From: Vasconcelosia minhoensis LEGE 07310 | GTDB lineage: Bacteria; Cyanobacteriota; Cyanobacteriia; Phormidesmidales; Phormidesmidaceae | Direction of reading: 5' to 3' | NCBI RefSeq assembly: GCF_015207255.1 | Contig: NZ_JADEXG010000043.1 | Location: 1 to 47,678 of the forward strand | DNA: 47,678 nucleotides | Shown here: piece by piece, positions 34,703 to 42,848 of the stretch | Numbering within the stretch: position 1 is the stretch's first letter | Layout of the letters: every line of letters starts with the position of its first letter | Position numbers and translations under genes: made by a program | The notes under the pieces: generated by a model | Seen by the model: only the letters and a program-made list of their open reading frames with translations | What the model was told of the DNA's origin: nothing | Databases searched by the model: none

Positions 34703-34948
34703 ATGGCCGATATGACTCAGCTGACCGGTGACTACGCCGCCGCCTGGCTACCCTGGATTATGATTCCGATGATTTTCTACATTCTGCCGTTTCCCGTTTT
34801 TGCGATTGTCTTTCTCTGGATCGAACGAGAAGGCCGTGACGAAGGAGAAATGGGGGCCGATCGCACCGGCCAGGCAGCGGGAATGCTGACTCAAACCCAG
34901 GCTGACCCGATGGGAGCTGACCCGATGGGAGGCACCTCTACCTCGTAG
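34703..34948 (+). CDS. psaI2: Far-red photosystem I subunit VIII with a long C-terminal extension
   Basis: An 81-residue protein. The first 45 residues with AAWLPWIMIPMIFYILPFPV are the PsaI helix. Ordinary PsaI ends near 38-40 residues; here a hydrophilic tail continues, with the tandem ADPMGADPMGG. AAGGAGA precedes the ATG. It lies between psaL2 and psaF2 and would sit next to PsaL in the complex. The tail faces either side of the membrane and has no known role. Confidence 0.9.
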   Translation: MADMTQLTGDYAAAWLPWIMIPMIFYILPFPVFAIVFLWIEREGRDEGEMGADRTGQAAGMLTQTQADPMGADPMGGTSTS

Positions 34949-35037
34949 ATTGCCTTTCAATCGGCTTGACTCATCAGACCTCAACATTTCCAGGTCGTTC
35001 ACAAGAAACCTACTTTAGTTTGCTAGGAGACATCTCG

Positions 35038-35529
35038 ATGAGAAAACTTTTTGCCATTTTGCTGATGGGGCTGCTCTGGTTTACCCTTGCGCCTGCCGAT
35101 GCGGCTGCAGCTGGCGCACCAGATACTCATCTGGTGCCCTGTCAGGCGTCGGAGGCTTTTCAGGAGCGGATGCAGAACGCCCCCGAGAGCTACTATTTTG
35201 ATCAGCCCTATCAGGCCTATGAATCCAATCTGCTCTGTGGTGCCGATGGGCTGCCCCACCTACAGCTGCGGTTCGACCGAGCGATTGACGTGGTCATTCC
35301 CTTCGCCATTTTCTTTTACTTCGCGGGGTTTGTCGGCTGGTCGGGTCGAGCCTATCTGATCGGCAGCAAGCGAGCGTCTAAACCCGAAGAAACGGAAATC
35401 TTTATCGATCTGCCGCTGGCGATTCGCGCCTTTAGTCAGGGACTGTTATGGCCTCTACTGGCGATCAAAGAACTGACTGCCGGCGAGCTAACCGTTCAAA
35501 AAAACGAACTTTCGGTATCGCCTCGATAG
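35038..35529 (+). CDS. psaF2: Far-red photosystem I subunit III
   Basis: The ATG at 35038 (MRKLFAILLMGLLWFTLAP) opens a cleavable signal peptide ending near ADAAAA; AGGAGA is just upstream. The mature part has HLVPCQASEAFQERMQN, the two Cys and the membrane segment DVVIPFAIFFYFAGFVGW, then GRAYLIGSKRASKPEETEIF. PsaF docks plastocyanin or cytochrome c6 on the lumenal side. At 163 residues it is of normal size. It precedes psaJ2. Confidence 0.93.
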   Translation: MRKLFAILLMGLLWFTLAPADAAAAGAPDTHLVPCQASEAFQERMQNAPESYYFDQPYQAYESNLLCGADGLPHLQLRFDRAIDVVIPFAIFFYFAGFVGWSGRAYLIGSKRASKPEETEIFIDLPLAIRAFSQGLLWPLLAIKELTAGELTVQKNELSVSPR

Positions 35530-35566
35530 TCAATAGCGTCATCAAAACCAGATTTAGGAGAATTTC

Positions 35567-35707
35567 ATGCAGTACCTGATGAAGTATCTGACCAGCGCCC
35601 CGATTATGGCCACGTTAGCCCTGGTGATTCTATCGATAGTGATGATAGAATTGAACCATGTATTCCCCGGCCTACAGTACGGCACCTATTTCCACCGGGC
35701 ACTTTAG
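35567..35707 (+). CDS. psaJ2: Far-red photosystem I subunit IX
   Basis: A 46-residue single-helix protein starting MQYLMKYLTSAPIMATLALV and ending ELNHVFPGLQYGTYFHRAL. This is the PsaJ plan, with KYLSTAPV-like start and the helix ending before FNRFFPDLLxHP-like residues. TTAGGAG lies ten bases upstream. It is 37 bases after psaF2, the usual psaF-psaJ order, and is the last gene of the PSI run before a strong terminator. Confidence 0.9.
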   Translation: MQYLMKYLTSAPIMATLALVILSIVMIELNHVFPGLQYGTYFHRAL

Positions 35708-35756
35708 CCTTGTTGAATAGAAAGCTGTTGGCAATCACTTGTCTTTTCAATAGAAG

Positions 35757-35801
35757 AAATATGGAGAGAAGTAGGGTTTCGATCTCTCCGTATTTCTTTT
35801 T
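35757..35801 (+). terminator. Rho-independent terminator after psaJ2
   Basis: The 13-bp stem AAATATGGAGAGA / TCTCTCCGTATTT is followed by CTTTTTG, about 50 bases past the psaJ2 stop. It closes the chlF-PSI run. The 35802-36137 gap has no gene. Confidence 0.85.
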
Positions 35802-36052
35802 GCAGTGAATTGACCGCTCCCAAAGGATTAGCGCAATGCCAGCGCTAATTAATATCCTAATGCCAGCAATAGCGGCCGTCTCAGAGGGCCTATGCCTGAA
35901 TAAGGGATAAGCTTTAACTTTCATAAATTTCGATGAGATATAAACCGTTTTGATTAAGATTATTTATATTATTCATAAATCAGAAATTGTTTTTCCATCA
36001 TCTGATGGGAATAGTTTCTCAGAATGGTCGGCTTTGATAACGTTCTTTTTGC

Positions 36053-36121
36053 GTGAGCGAATAGACGTTTCACTTTGCTCAAGCGAACAGCTTTCTTCGC
36101 TCAAGCGAACGACGTTTCACT
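36053..36121 (+). promoter_or_regulatory. Tandem direct repeats upstream of rfpB, possible regulator site
   Basis: GCTCAAGCGAAC occurs at 36077 and 36099, exactly 22 bases apart, and a related GTGAGCGAAT at 36053. ACGTTTCACT flanks them at 36065 and 36112. The spacing of two helical turns suits an OmpR/PhoB-type winged-helix dimer such as RfpB. The array ends 17 bases before the rfpB start, so binding could block or adjust rfpB expression. Confidence 0.5.
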
Positions 36122-36137
36122 AGGCAGGCAATAAACC

Positions 36138-38105
36138 ATGAAGATTCTACTCATTGAGGATGATGAATCCGTTGCCAAAGTGCTTGAGAAAGGGCTGGCT
36201 GACGAATACTATGCCGTAGATGTTGCCCATGATGGACAGACTGGCTGGCAGTTGGTCAGTGCCTTTGACTATGACATGGTGATATTAGACGTGATGCTGC
36301 CTCAGCTGAGCGGGCTAGATCTGTGTCGGCGGCTGCGGGAACAGTCCTACAGTATGCCGGTGCTGCTGGTGACGGCGCTGGACTCCAGCCATAAGAAAAT
36401 TGCGGGACTGAACGCCGGGGCTGACGACTACATCACCAAGCCCTTTGAGCTCGAAGAACTGCTGACCCGGGTGCGGGTGCTGATGCGGCGGGTGCAAACG
36501 CCCGTTTCTTCAGCCCTTGAGCTAGGCGAGCTGTGTTTAGACCTGAGCAGCCGGGAGGTCACCTACGGGGGCACCTATCTGAATCTGACCCCCAAGGAAT
36601 ACGGCATGCTGGAGCTGTTTTTAAGAAATCCGTCTCAGGTGTTTAGCCGCAGCGCCATTTTAGATAAGCTATGGAGCTTTAGTGAGGCCCCCGGCGAAGA
36701 TACCGTTACTTCTCATATAAAAGGGCTCCGCCGCAAGCTCTCAGCCGCTGGCGCGCCAGCGGATTTAGTCAAAACGGTCTATGGGGTGGGCTACCGAATC
36801 AAGTCGGAGCCCCCTGTGATGCATACTCAAACCCATGCTCGCCGCGATCGCGATCCTTCCCCAGCCCTCGCATCCATAGCAAATCCTCGCTCCACCGAAC
36901 TGAGGGAGCAGCAGACCCATGCTGCCCTCCAGACCCTTTGGCAGTCGGTCAAGTTCCAGCACTTCGATCGGCTGGAGCTGCTGAAGCAGGCGGTGCGTGA
37001 CCTGCAAGCCCAGCAGCTCTCTGACCAGACCCGGCAATCTGCCTATCGAGCCGCCCATAGTCTGACTGGGGCGCTCGGCATATTTGGCCTGGCGTCAGGT
37101 TCCAAGCTGGCCCATCAAATTGAGCAAATTCTGCGGGGGAATGCGCCCCTTACCGCCGATCGGGAACGGCTGATAGACCTAGTTGAAGCGTTAGACCAGG
37201 TGCTGAATCAGGCGCTCCATCAGCTAGAGCCGCCGCCGCTGCAGCTGGCGGATCTGCCCCTGCTGGTGTTCGTTGACGATCGCTCAGCACTGCCGACCGA
37301 GATGGTTGGCGTTCTCAAAGCGGCCGGCCTGACCGTCAAGGTCTCACCCCATGCAGCGGCCCTCCGAGACCTGATGACCGCCTTAGCCCAGCTGCCCGAT
37401 GCCAAGATTCCGACCTCGTTTGCGGTCAATGGGGATCTGCCCGATGTGGTATTGGTGGATTTTTCTCTAGAAGCGAGCGATCCGAGCGATCTGGCTGAAC
37501 TGTCCGTGCTGATCGATCAGGTGCCGTCTCTGATGGTGCTGGTCTGTAGCGCCGATGGCAGCCTAGCCGCTCGGGTGAAAGCGGCTCATCTCGGGCAGCA
37601 TCCCTTTTTTCATAACCTCAGTGCAAAGCAGGTATTCAAAACCATACAGCTGCTGCGATCGCGCTTTCAGCAAATCCCTCACAAGGTGCTGGTCGTCGAT
37701 GATGATCCGGAGGTTTTAGCCGCCCTGCGGACCCTGCTGGAGCCTCGGGGCTTTCAAATTGTGACCCTGAATCAGCCCCTTGATTTCTGGCAAACTCTCA
37801 AGGATTCTGCGCCAGACCTGCTGCTGCTCGATATCACCATGCCCAAGTTTAGCGGCATTGAGCTGTGTCAGGCGGTGCGTCAGGCCCCGGTTTGGAGCCA
37901 CCTGCCGATTGTTTTCTTGACTGCCCATGCCGATACTCAGGTGCAGCAGGCCGCCTATAGAGCGGGCGCTAACGACCTGGTGGAAAAATCTCTATCCAGC
38001 TCGGAGCTGCTCGCCCGCCTGTTCGATCAGCTCCGGCGAACCCAGCTGCGGCGGGCAATGGACGCCATTGCTGAGGGCTGTCCTCAAGTCGAGGCGGGGG
38101 GGTGA
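36138..38105 (+). CDS. rfpB: FaRLiP response regulator with DNA-binding domain
   Basis: The 655-residue protein has, in order: an N-terminal receiver (Asp51 in MVILDVMLPQLSG), an OmpR/PhoB winged helix (about 130-225; LNLTPKEYGMLELFLRNPSQ and DTVTSHIKGLRRKL), an Hpt-like helical bundle with His307 in AAHSLTG, a degenerate receiver-like segment near 375-510, and a C-terminal receiver (Asp565 in LLLLDITMPKFSG). RfpB is the transcription activator of the far-red genes. Two good receivers plus a DNA-binding domain match the known type. It is transcribed with rfpA 80 bases downstream. Confidence 0.9.
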   Translation: MKILLIEDDESVAKVLEKGLADEYYAVDVAHDGQTGWQLVSAFDYDMVILDVMLPQLSGLDLCRRLREQSYSMPVLLVTALDSSHKKIAGLNAGADDYITKPFELEELLTRVRVLMRRVQTPVSSALELGELCLDLSSREVTYGGTYLNLTPKEYGMLELFLRNPSQVFSRSAILDKLWSFSEAPGEDTVTSHIKGLRRKLSAAGAPADLVKTVYGVGYRIKSEPPVMHTQTHARRDRDPSPALASIANPRSTELREQQTHAALQTLWQSVKFQHFDRLELLKQAVRDLQAQQLSDQTRQSAYRAAHSLTGALGIFGLASGSKLAHQIEQILRGNAPLTADRERLIDLVEALDQVLNQALHQLEPPPLQLADLPLLVFVDDRSALPTEMVGVLKAAGLTVKVSPHAAALRDLMTALAQLPDAKIPTSFAVNGDLPDVVLVDFSLEASDPSDLAELSVLIDQVPSLMVLVCSADGSLAARVKAAHLGQHPFFHNLSAKQVFKTIQLLRSRFQQIPHKVLVVDDDPEVLAALRTLLEPRGFQIVTLNQPLDFWQTLKDSAPDLLLLDITMPKFSGIELCQAVRQAPVWSHLPIVFLTAHADTQVQQAAYRAGANDLVEKSLSSSELLARLFDQLRRTQLRRAMDAIAEGCPQVEAGG

Positions 38106-38185
38106 TGATCGGCTAACTGGCAGCTTCCGTCCTATCTTTTAGCGAACCGCCCCGCCCAAACCCTACTGAGGTCGCGCCTTCTCCT

Positions 38186-40747
38186 ATGACTCAGCTCTCC
38201 CATCGACCGATTAAACACCTAGAAGAACTGCTGCATCGGATGACTGACCGCATCCGTCAGTCGCTGGAGCTGCCTGAGATTCTGGATGCTACCGTGGATG
38301 AAATGCGCCGGTTTTTGGGCACCGACCGGGTTAAGGTCTATCGCTTTCACGAAGATAACAGCGGCGAAGTCGTCGCCGAGGCCGTTCAGCATCAGCGGCT
38401 GCCCTCGCTGCTGGGACATCGATTTCCCGCTGAAGATATTCCAGAACATGCCCGCGAGATGTTCTTAACGGCTCGCCAGCGCACGATTGTCAACGTCGCT
38501 AAGGGGAAAATCGGCATCAGCCCGTTCTGTCGTACGGCCCTGTCCTCCCCACCCAGCGATCTCTGGTTTCGGCCGATTGATGCCTGCCACGTCGAATATC
38601 TGACCGCGATGGGTGTGCAGTCATCCCTGGTCGTCCCGATTTTGCATCGCCATCAGCTTTGGGGTCTGCTGGTCGCCCACCACAGTACGCCTCGCCAGTT
38701 TGGCCCAAAAGAGCTGAAAATCGTACAGCAGATTGCCGACCAGGTGACCGTCGCAATCTCCCATGCCAGCCTGCTACATCTCACCCGCTTACGCGGGCAG
38801 CATGAAGCGATTACCAATCAGGTCGTCTCGCTGCTCCATTCCAGTACACCAGATCCGCTCCAGAAAGCCCTAGACAAAACCGTCTCGGCGCTGCAATGCG
38901 TCGGCGGTAGGCTCTATCTGTCAGCCGAAAGTTCGAAACCTGCGCAGCTGGTGACCAGCGGCATCCAGCCCGAACTCTCCAGGACGGGGGGCCAACCGGC
39001 TCGTCGCCGGTCTGCAACCGCCGTATTGGAACAGCTGCCTGACTGGCAAAGCTGGCTCGAAGCCGAAGCGCCTAACCAGTGGATGACTCAGCTTTGGGCG
39101 ATTGCCGACGTCAGTCAGATTGAAATGTCCTGGTCCATTGCGTCTGCCCTGATAGAACAAGAGATTCGCGGTCTGCTAGTCGTCAGACTCATCCATCGCA
39201 ATCGCTTTTTAGGATATCTCAGCCTGTTTCGTCAGTCCATCGATATTGAGACGGTTTGGGCGGGTCGGCTGGATGCCGCCGACCCTCGCCAAAACCGGCC
39301 CCGCCGGTCGTTTGAAACCTGGCGAGAGCTCAAGCGGAGTCAGCCCCAGCCCTGGACGGCCCGGGAAATTGGGCTAATGCAGGATTTGGCCGACCGATAT
39401 GCTTCGGTAATTTACCAAACCCAGCTTTTGCAAACCGTGCAGGCTCTCAACGCCGATTTGGAAAAGCGCGTTATCGAGCGCACGGCGGAACTCCAGCAGC
39501 TTAATCAGAGCCTGATTCAGGAGAATATAGAGCGGGAACGCGCGTTAAAGGAACTCCAGCAGGCCCGAGATTCTCTCAAGCGCCTCAGCCATCAAAACGA
39601 GCTGATTCTCAGCTCTGCTGGAGAAGGCATCTGCGGCATTGACCCTGAGGGCAACACCGTCTTTGTCAATCCGGCGGCGGCCAGAATGCTAGGGTACGAC
39701 AAGAAAGACCTGATTAACCAGTTTATGCACGACTGGCTCCAGCACACCAAGCCCGGCGGCGAGCGCTATGACTGGCCGCATAGCCCCATCTTTAAAACGC
39801 TGAAATATAGCCAGACTCATCATGTCACAGGCGATCTGTTTACGCGGCAAGACGGCCAGAGTTTCCCGACAGAATATGTCAGCACCCCCATCCATGAAAG
39901 CGGCAAAATTGTCGGAGCAGTTGTTATCTTCAAAGACATTACCGAACGGCAGCTGATTGAGCGGATGCGAGATGAATTTATCGCCGTTGTCAGCCATGAG
40001 CTGAGAACCCCGCTCACGTCCATTCGAGCGGCCCTGGGGTTGCTGGCTCAGGAAAAGATTGACCTTCAGCCTGAAAAACGCCAGCGCATGGTCGAAATTG
40101 CCTTCTCCAACACCAATCGGCTGGTGCGATTGGTCAACGACATTTTGGATGTTGAACGGATTAAGCTGGGTAAAGTGACGCTGGACAAGAAACCGTGCAA
40201 TCTGGCCAACATTATGGCTCAAGCTGCGGATGAGATGCGGGCGATGGCCGATAACCACGGCATACAGCTTTTGGTTGACCCGCTTACGACGCAGATATGG
40301 GCAGATCCCGATCGGATTATTCAGACGCTGACCAACTTGCTCAGTAACGCGATTAAGTTTTCACCCAACGGCTCAACGGTAGAGATGCGAGCCCAGCAGG
40401 TTGATTCCAAGAGCGTATCGAGAGTGGCTCAGGGTCTGAATGTGACTGGTACGGACGCGCTTCAGGCCGGCATTGACGCTTCAGGGTCGGTCATCCTGCT
40501 CCAGGTAACCGATCGGGGGCAGGGCATTCCTGAGAATAAGCTAGAAACGGTTTTTGCTCGGTTTGAACAGCTCGATGCCTCAGATAACGGCCACAAAGGA
40601 GGTACCGGCCTGGGGCTGGCTATCTGTCGTAGTATTGCGCAAGAACATGACGGCGAGATCTGGGCTCAGAGCCAGGTGGGTTGCGGCAGCACGTTTTTTC
40701 TGACGCTGCCGGAATATGCCGAAGCTGGTCCAGAAGACGGTTCTTAA
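38186..40747 (+). CDS. rfpA: FaRLiP knotless phytochrome histidine kinase
   Basis: The 853-residue sensor begins directly with a phytochrome-type GAF domain (about 20-195). It holds the bilin Cys134 in RPIDACHVEYLTAMGV, the ISPFCRT segment and PAEDIPEHAREMF; there is no N-terminal PAS, hence knotless. A second, divergent GAF follows (about 205-425), then a coiled coil (440-475), a PAS domain (about 475-590; LILSSAGEGICGIDPEGN), the kinase His604 in VSHELRTPLTSIRA, and an ATPase domain ending GGTGLGLAICRSIAQEHDG. It should sense red/far-red light and phosphorylate RfpC and RfpB. Confidence 0.93.
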   Translation: MTQLSHRPIKHLEELLHRMTDRIRQSLELPEILDATVDEMRRFLGTDRVKVYRFHEDNSGEVVAEAVQHQRLPSLLGHRFPAEDIPEHAREMFLTARQRTIVNVAKGKIGISPFCRTALSSPPSDLWFRPIDACHVEYLTAMGVQSSLVVPILHRHQLWGLLVAHHSTPRQFGPKELKIVQQIADQVTVAISHASLLHLTRLRGQHEAITNQVVSLLHSSTPDPLQKALDKTVSALQCVGGRLYLSAESSKPAQLVTSGIQPELSRTGGQPARRRSATAVLEQLPDWQSWLEAEAPNQWMTQLWAIADVSQIEMSWSIASALIEQEIRGLLVVRLIHRNRFLGYLSLFRQSIDIETVWAGRLDAADPRQNRPRRSFETWRELKRSQPQPWTAREIGLMQDLADRYASVIYQTQLLQTVQALNADLEKRVIERTAELQQLNQSLIQENIERERALKELQQARDSLKRLSHQNELILSSAGEGICGIDPEGNTVFVNPAAARMLGYDKKDLINQFMHDWLQHTKPGGERYDWPHSPIFKTLKYSQTHHVTGDLFTRQDGQSFPTEYVSTPIHESGKIVGAVVIFKDITERQLIERMRDEFIAVVSHELRTPLTSIRAALGLLAQEKIDLQPEKRQRMVEIAFSNTNRLVRLVNDILDVERIKLGKVTLDKKPCNLANIMAQAADEMRAMADNHGIQLLVDPLTTQIWADPDRIIQTLTNLLSNAIKFSPNGSTVEMRAQQVDSKSVSRVAQGLNVTGTDALQAGIDASGSVILLQVTDRGQGIPENKLETVFARFEQLDASDNGHKGGTGLGLAICRSIAQEHDGEIWAQSQVGCGSTFFLTLPEYAEAGPEDGS

Positions 40748-40775
40748 TAATGCAAATTCTGTTAGGAAAGCAGCG

Positions 40776-41147
40776 ATGTCTACTAAGCGTATTTTAATCA
40801 TTGATGATGAGGACGACATTCGAGAAGCGACTCAGCTTTGTCTAGAGATCACCGGCCAGTGGGATGTTTTGAAGGCTAGCAACGGTAAAGAAGGAATCGC
40901 GATCGCGGATTCACAACAGCCCGATGTCATCCTGCTAGACATGATGCTGCCTGAGATGGACGGGCTGACCATTTTGCAAAAGCTGCGAGAAAATGCAAAA
41001 ACCCAGCAGATTCCAATTATCATCCTAACGGCAAAGGCGCAGTCCCACGAAAAGCAATACTTTGACCAGCTAAAAGTGGCCTCGGTCATCACCAAACCCT
41101 ACGATCCGCTAACCATATCAGACCAGATCTTTTTAGCGATCGCTTAG
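40776..41147 (+). CDS. rfpC: FaRLiP CheY-type response regulator
   Basis: The ATG at 40776 (MSTKRILIIDDEDDIREATQ) is preferred, with TTAGGAAAG upstream; the longer frame overlaps the end of rfpA. The 123-residue single receiver has Asp55 in VILLDMMLPEMDG, Thr in IIILTAK and the Lys in SVITKPYDPL. It has no output domain, as in RfpC, which relays phosphate between RfpA and RfpB. It lies 28 bases after rfpA, so the order is rfpB-rfpA-rfpC. Confidence 0.92.
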   Translation: MSTKRILIIDDEDDIREATQLCLEITGQWDVLKASNGKEGIAIADSQQPDVILLDMMLPEMDGLTILQKLRENAKTQQIPIIILTAKAQSHEKQYFDQLKVASVITKPYDPLTISDQIFLAIA

Positions 41148-41244
41148 TCCGATTCAAACAGCGCAAACTCATCTGTAGCGTTTTTACAGCTTAAGCTTTT
41201 CCAATTGGCCGGACAAAGCTAGCCGCACAAGCAGCCTGTGCGTT

Positions 41245-42075
41245 ATGATATTTAGCCTGGCGTTTAAGAAGGCCGCCGAGGATATGCAAGGTAGCTTATC
41301 GCTTTTCCCTGAAGAATATAGGGTCACTGAGCAGGACGGACGGAAGTATACGCGGTACTGTTTGCTCAGCGCTGGAATATTGGTCGGGGTATATGGGCTC
41401 GCAATCCTACCTATCCTCCCGCTAGCCGCATTGCCTATCGCTGTGCTATTGCTGCTGCCCCGCTGGATGATTAACTTCCACGAGCTGCTCCATATCTATG
41501 ATCAGCAGCAGATCAATCCTGTGATCCGACTGATGGGGGTAAGTCCGCTACCGCTATCGGTCATTTCCCTGAGCTATAGCCAGGTTCGGACATTGCATTT
41601 TGCCCATCATGCAGCGCCCGCAACCGATGCCGACCCGGATGCCTATCATATTCGAGGCAGCTGGCCACAGTCGATTTTTAACGCCTTTGTATCCCCCGAG
41701 CAAAGTGCTATCCGCTGGATCGCTAAGCATGGACTAACGCTGCAGCTCAGCTTAGACCTGGCAACCAAACTGATTATCCTGGGCGGCTTGACCTGGGTAG
41801 GAGGACGCGCTTTTCTGTGGCTGTGGCTGTCTCTGCGACTGGTCTATGGGCTGGGTGATATCGCCTTCTTTCGCATGATCCATCATCGAGAGGGCGAATA
41901 TGGCACCTTTGCGCTGCCTTTACCCAGCTGGCTGCTCGCCTCAGGTGAGCTAATCTTTGGTCAGACGGTCATTCAGGCCACCATCCACCATGATATTCAT
42001 CACCAGAATCCTCGAATTGCTGCCCGCGCTCTGGCGGCAGCCCGAGACGATGCAATTGCCGCTGGAACAGCATAA
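41245..42075 (+). CDS. Fatty-acid-desaturase-superfamily membrane protein
   Basis: A 276-residue membrane protein with three His clusters of the di-iron desaturase/hydroxylase superfamily: INFHELLHIY (H-x3-H), LHFAHHAA (H-x2-HH) and IHHDIHHQNP (HH-x2-HH). About four hydrophobic segments surround them. It could desaturate lipids or oxidise carotenoids. The first ATG is used, though one at 41284 is also possible. It lies 98 bases after rfpC in the same direction and ends at a terminator, so it may be read with the regulator genes. A role in far-red growth is possible but unproven. Confidence 0.72.
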   Translation: MIFSLAFKKAAEDMQGSLSLFPEEYRVTEQDGRKYTRYCLLSAGILVGVYGLAILPILPLAALPIAVLLLLPRWMINFHELLHIYDQQQINPVIRLMGVSPLPLSVISLSYSQVRTLHFAHHAAPATDADPDAYHIRGSWPQSIFNAFVSPEQSAIRWIAKHGLTLQLSLDLATKLIILGGLTWVGGRAFLWLWLSLRLVYGLGDIAFFRMIHHREGEYGTFALPLPSWLLASGELIFGQTVIQATIHHDIHHQNPRIAARALAAARDDAIAAGTA

Positions 42076-42096
42076 TGCAATGCGAAAGCGATCGCT

Positions 42097-42126
42097 GAAA
42101 AGCCCCGACTAAAAGCCGGGGCTTTC
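42097..42126 (+). terminator. Rho-independent terminator after the desaturase-like gene
   Basis: The stem AAAAGCCCCG / CGGGGCTTT has an ACTAAAAGC loop. The T-run is short (TTTCCC), so strength is uncertain. Confidence 0.7.
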
Positions 42127-42194
42127 CCATAAACAGCATTCAGTGGGCCAACAAGCTGACCTCCATCAGCCTGCTGGCATCCAGCTCGAGAACG

Positions 42195-42371
42195 CTACTT
42201 CGGATTGCGCTGGTTTCGGTTGTATATGTTGAGCTCCGTCAATGAGACATCCCCATCGCCGTTCAGGTCGGCAGCTAAGTCGTTCAGGTGGGTTTGACCG
42301 GCATAGGCAACCGATGAAATTGTCAAGCTAGAGAGCAGAACAGTCAAACCAGTTAATAAAAAGCGTTTCAT
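42195..42371 (-). CDS. Small secreted EF-hand protein
   Basis: A 58-residue frame not reported by length-based finders. AAGGAGG lies nine bases before the ATG at 42371, a perfect ribosome-binding site. The product has a signal peptide (MKRFLLTGLTVLLSSLTISS, ending VAYA) and one calcium-binding loop, DLNGDGDVSLTE, of EF-hand or dockerin type. It ends NIYNRNQRNPK. Only one loop is present, so it could dimerise or be a short calcium-binding peptide of the periplasm. Its role is unknown. Confidence 0.75.
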   Translation of the reverse strand: MKRFLLTGLTVLLSSLTISSVAYAGQTHLNDLAADLNGDGDVSLTELNIYNRNQRNPK

Positions 42372-42848
42372 AATAGGCCTCCTTAAAAGCGAGATTGCTT
42401 AACTCATTTCCTACAGTTCCATCGTCAGCTGCAAGGCTGAGAGGTGGGTTAATGTATTCTGTGATACATTTTAATTTTGACTTAGAAACCTATGAGAAAT
42501 CGGGTAGCGTTCTAGAGGCAATGATGGGGTCGTTTGCCTCACAACAGGGTTTTGCGATTGTGTAGTGTTAAGTACAGTAATCCTACGGATTCTACAGATA
42601 TTATTGATTCGTCTTCAGAAACCAAGTACCAATTAGGCTATTTGTTACTCAATCGCCGGGCCTGTTCCCGGCTTTATCCGGTGAAGCGATTGAGCATGAT
42701 AAAGCGCCAGCCTGCAATGCTGGCGCTCGGTGCGTTAGGAATGCGATTTGTGAAACGCTGTTGTTGAGTCCTGCTTGGCTGAGGAGACAATTACGCCTTT
42801 AGCCCATAGCCGTTCTGGTTCATCTTTATTCTGGGGGTATCCGAGTTC
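42372..42848. other. Gene-free stretch between the EF-hand gene and the amidase
   Basis: About 480 bases with short open frames but none with a convincing ribosome-binding site or protein pattern. It includes a hairpin AGCGCCAGC / GCTGGCGCT near 42704-42728, without a T-run, and an A/T-rich segment near 42450-42480 that may carry the EF-hand promoter. Confidence 0.5.

Noticed and set aside
35604-35924. 106-codon leftward frame after the PSI genes
   Set aside because: It crosses the psaJ2 end and the terminator hairpin and has no homologous pattern.
36077-36110. Repeats upstream of rfpB as the start of a CRISPR
   Set aside because: Only two 12-bp copies at 22-bp spacing; this suits a protein-binding site and not a spacer array.
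42534-42767. 77-codon rightward frame before the PEP-CTERM amidase
   Set aside because: No ribosome-binding site and no recognisable domain; it spans a hairpin.
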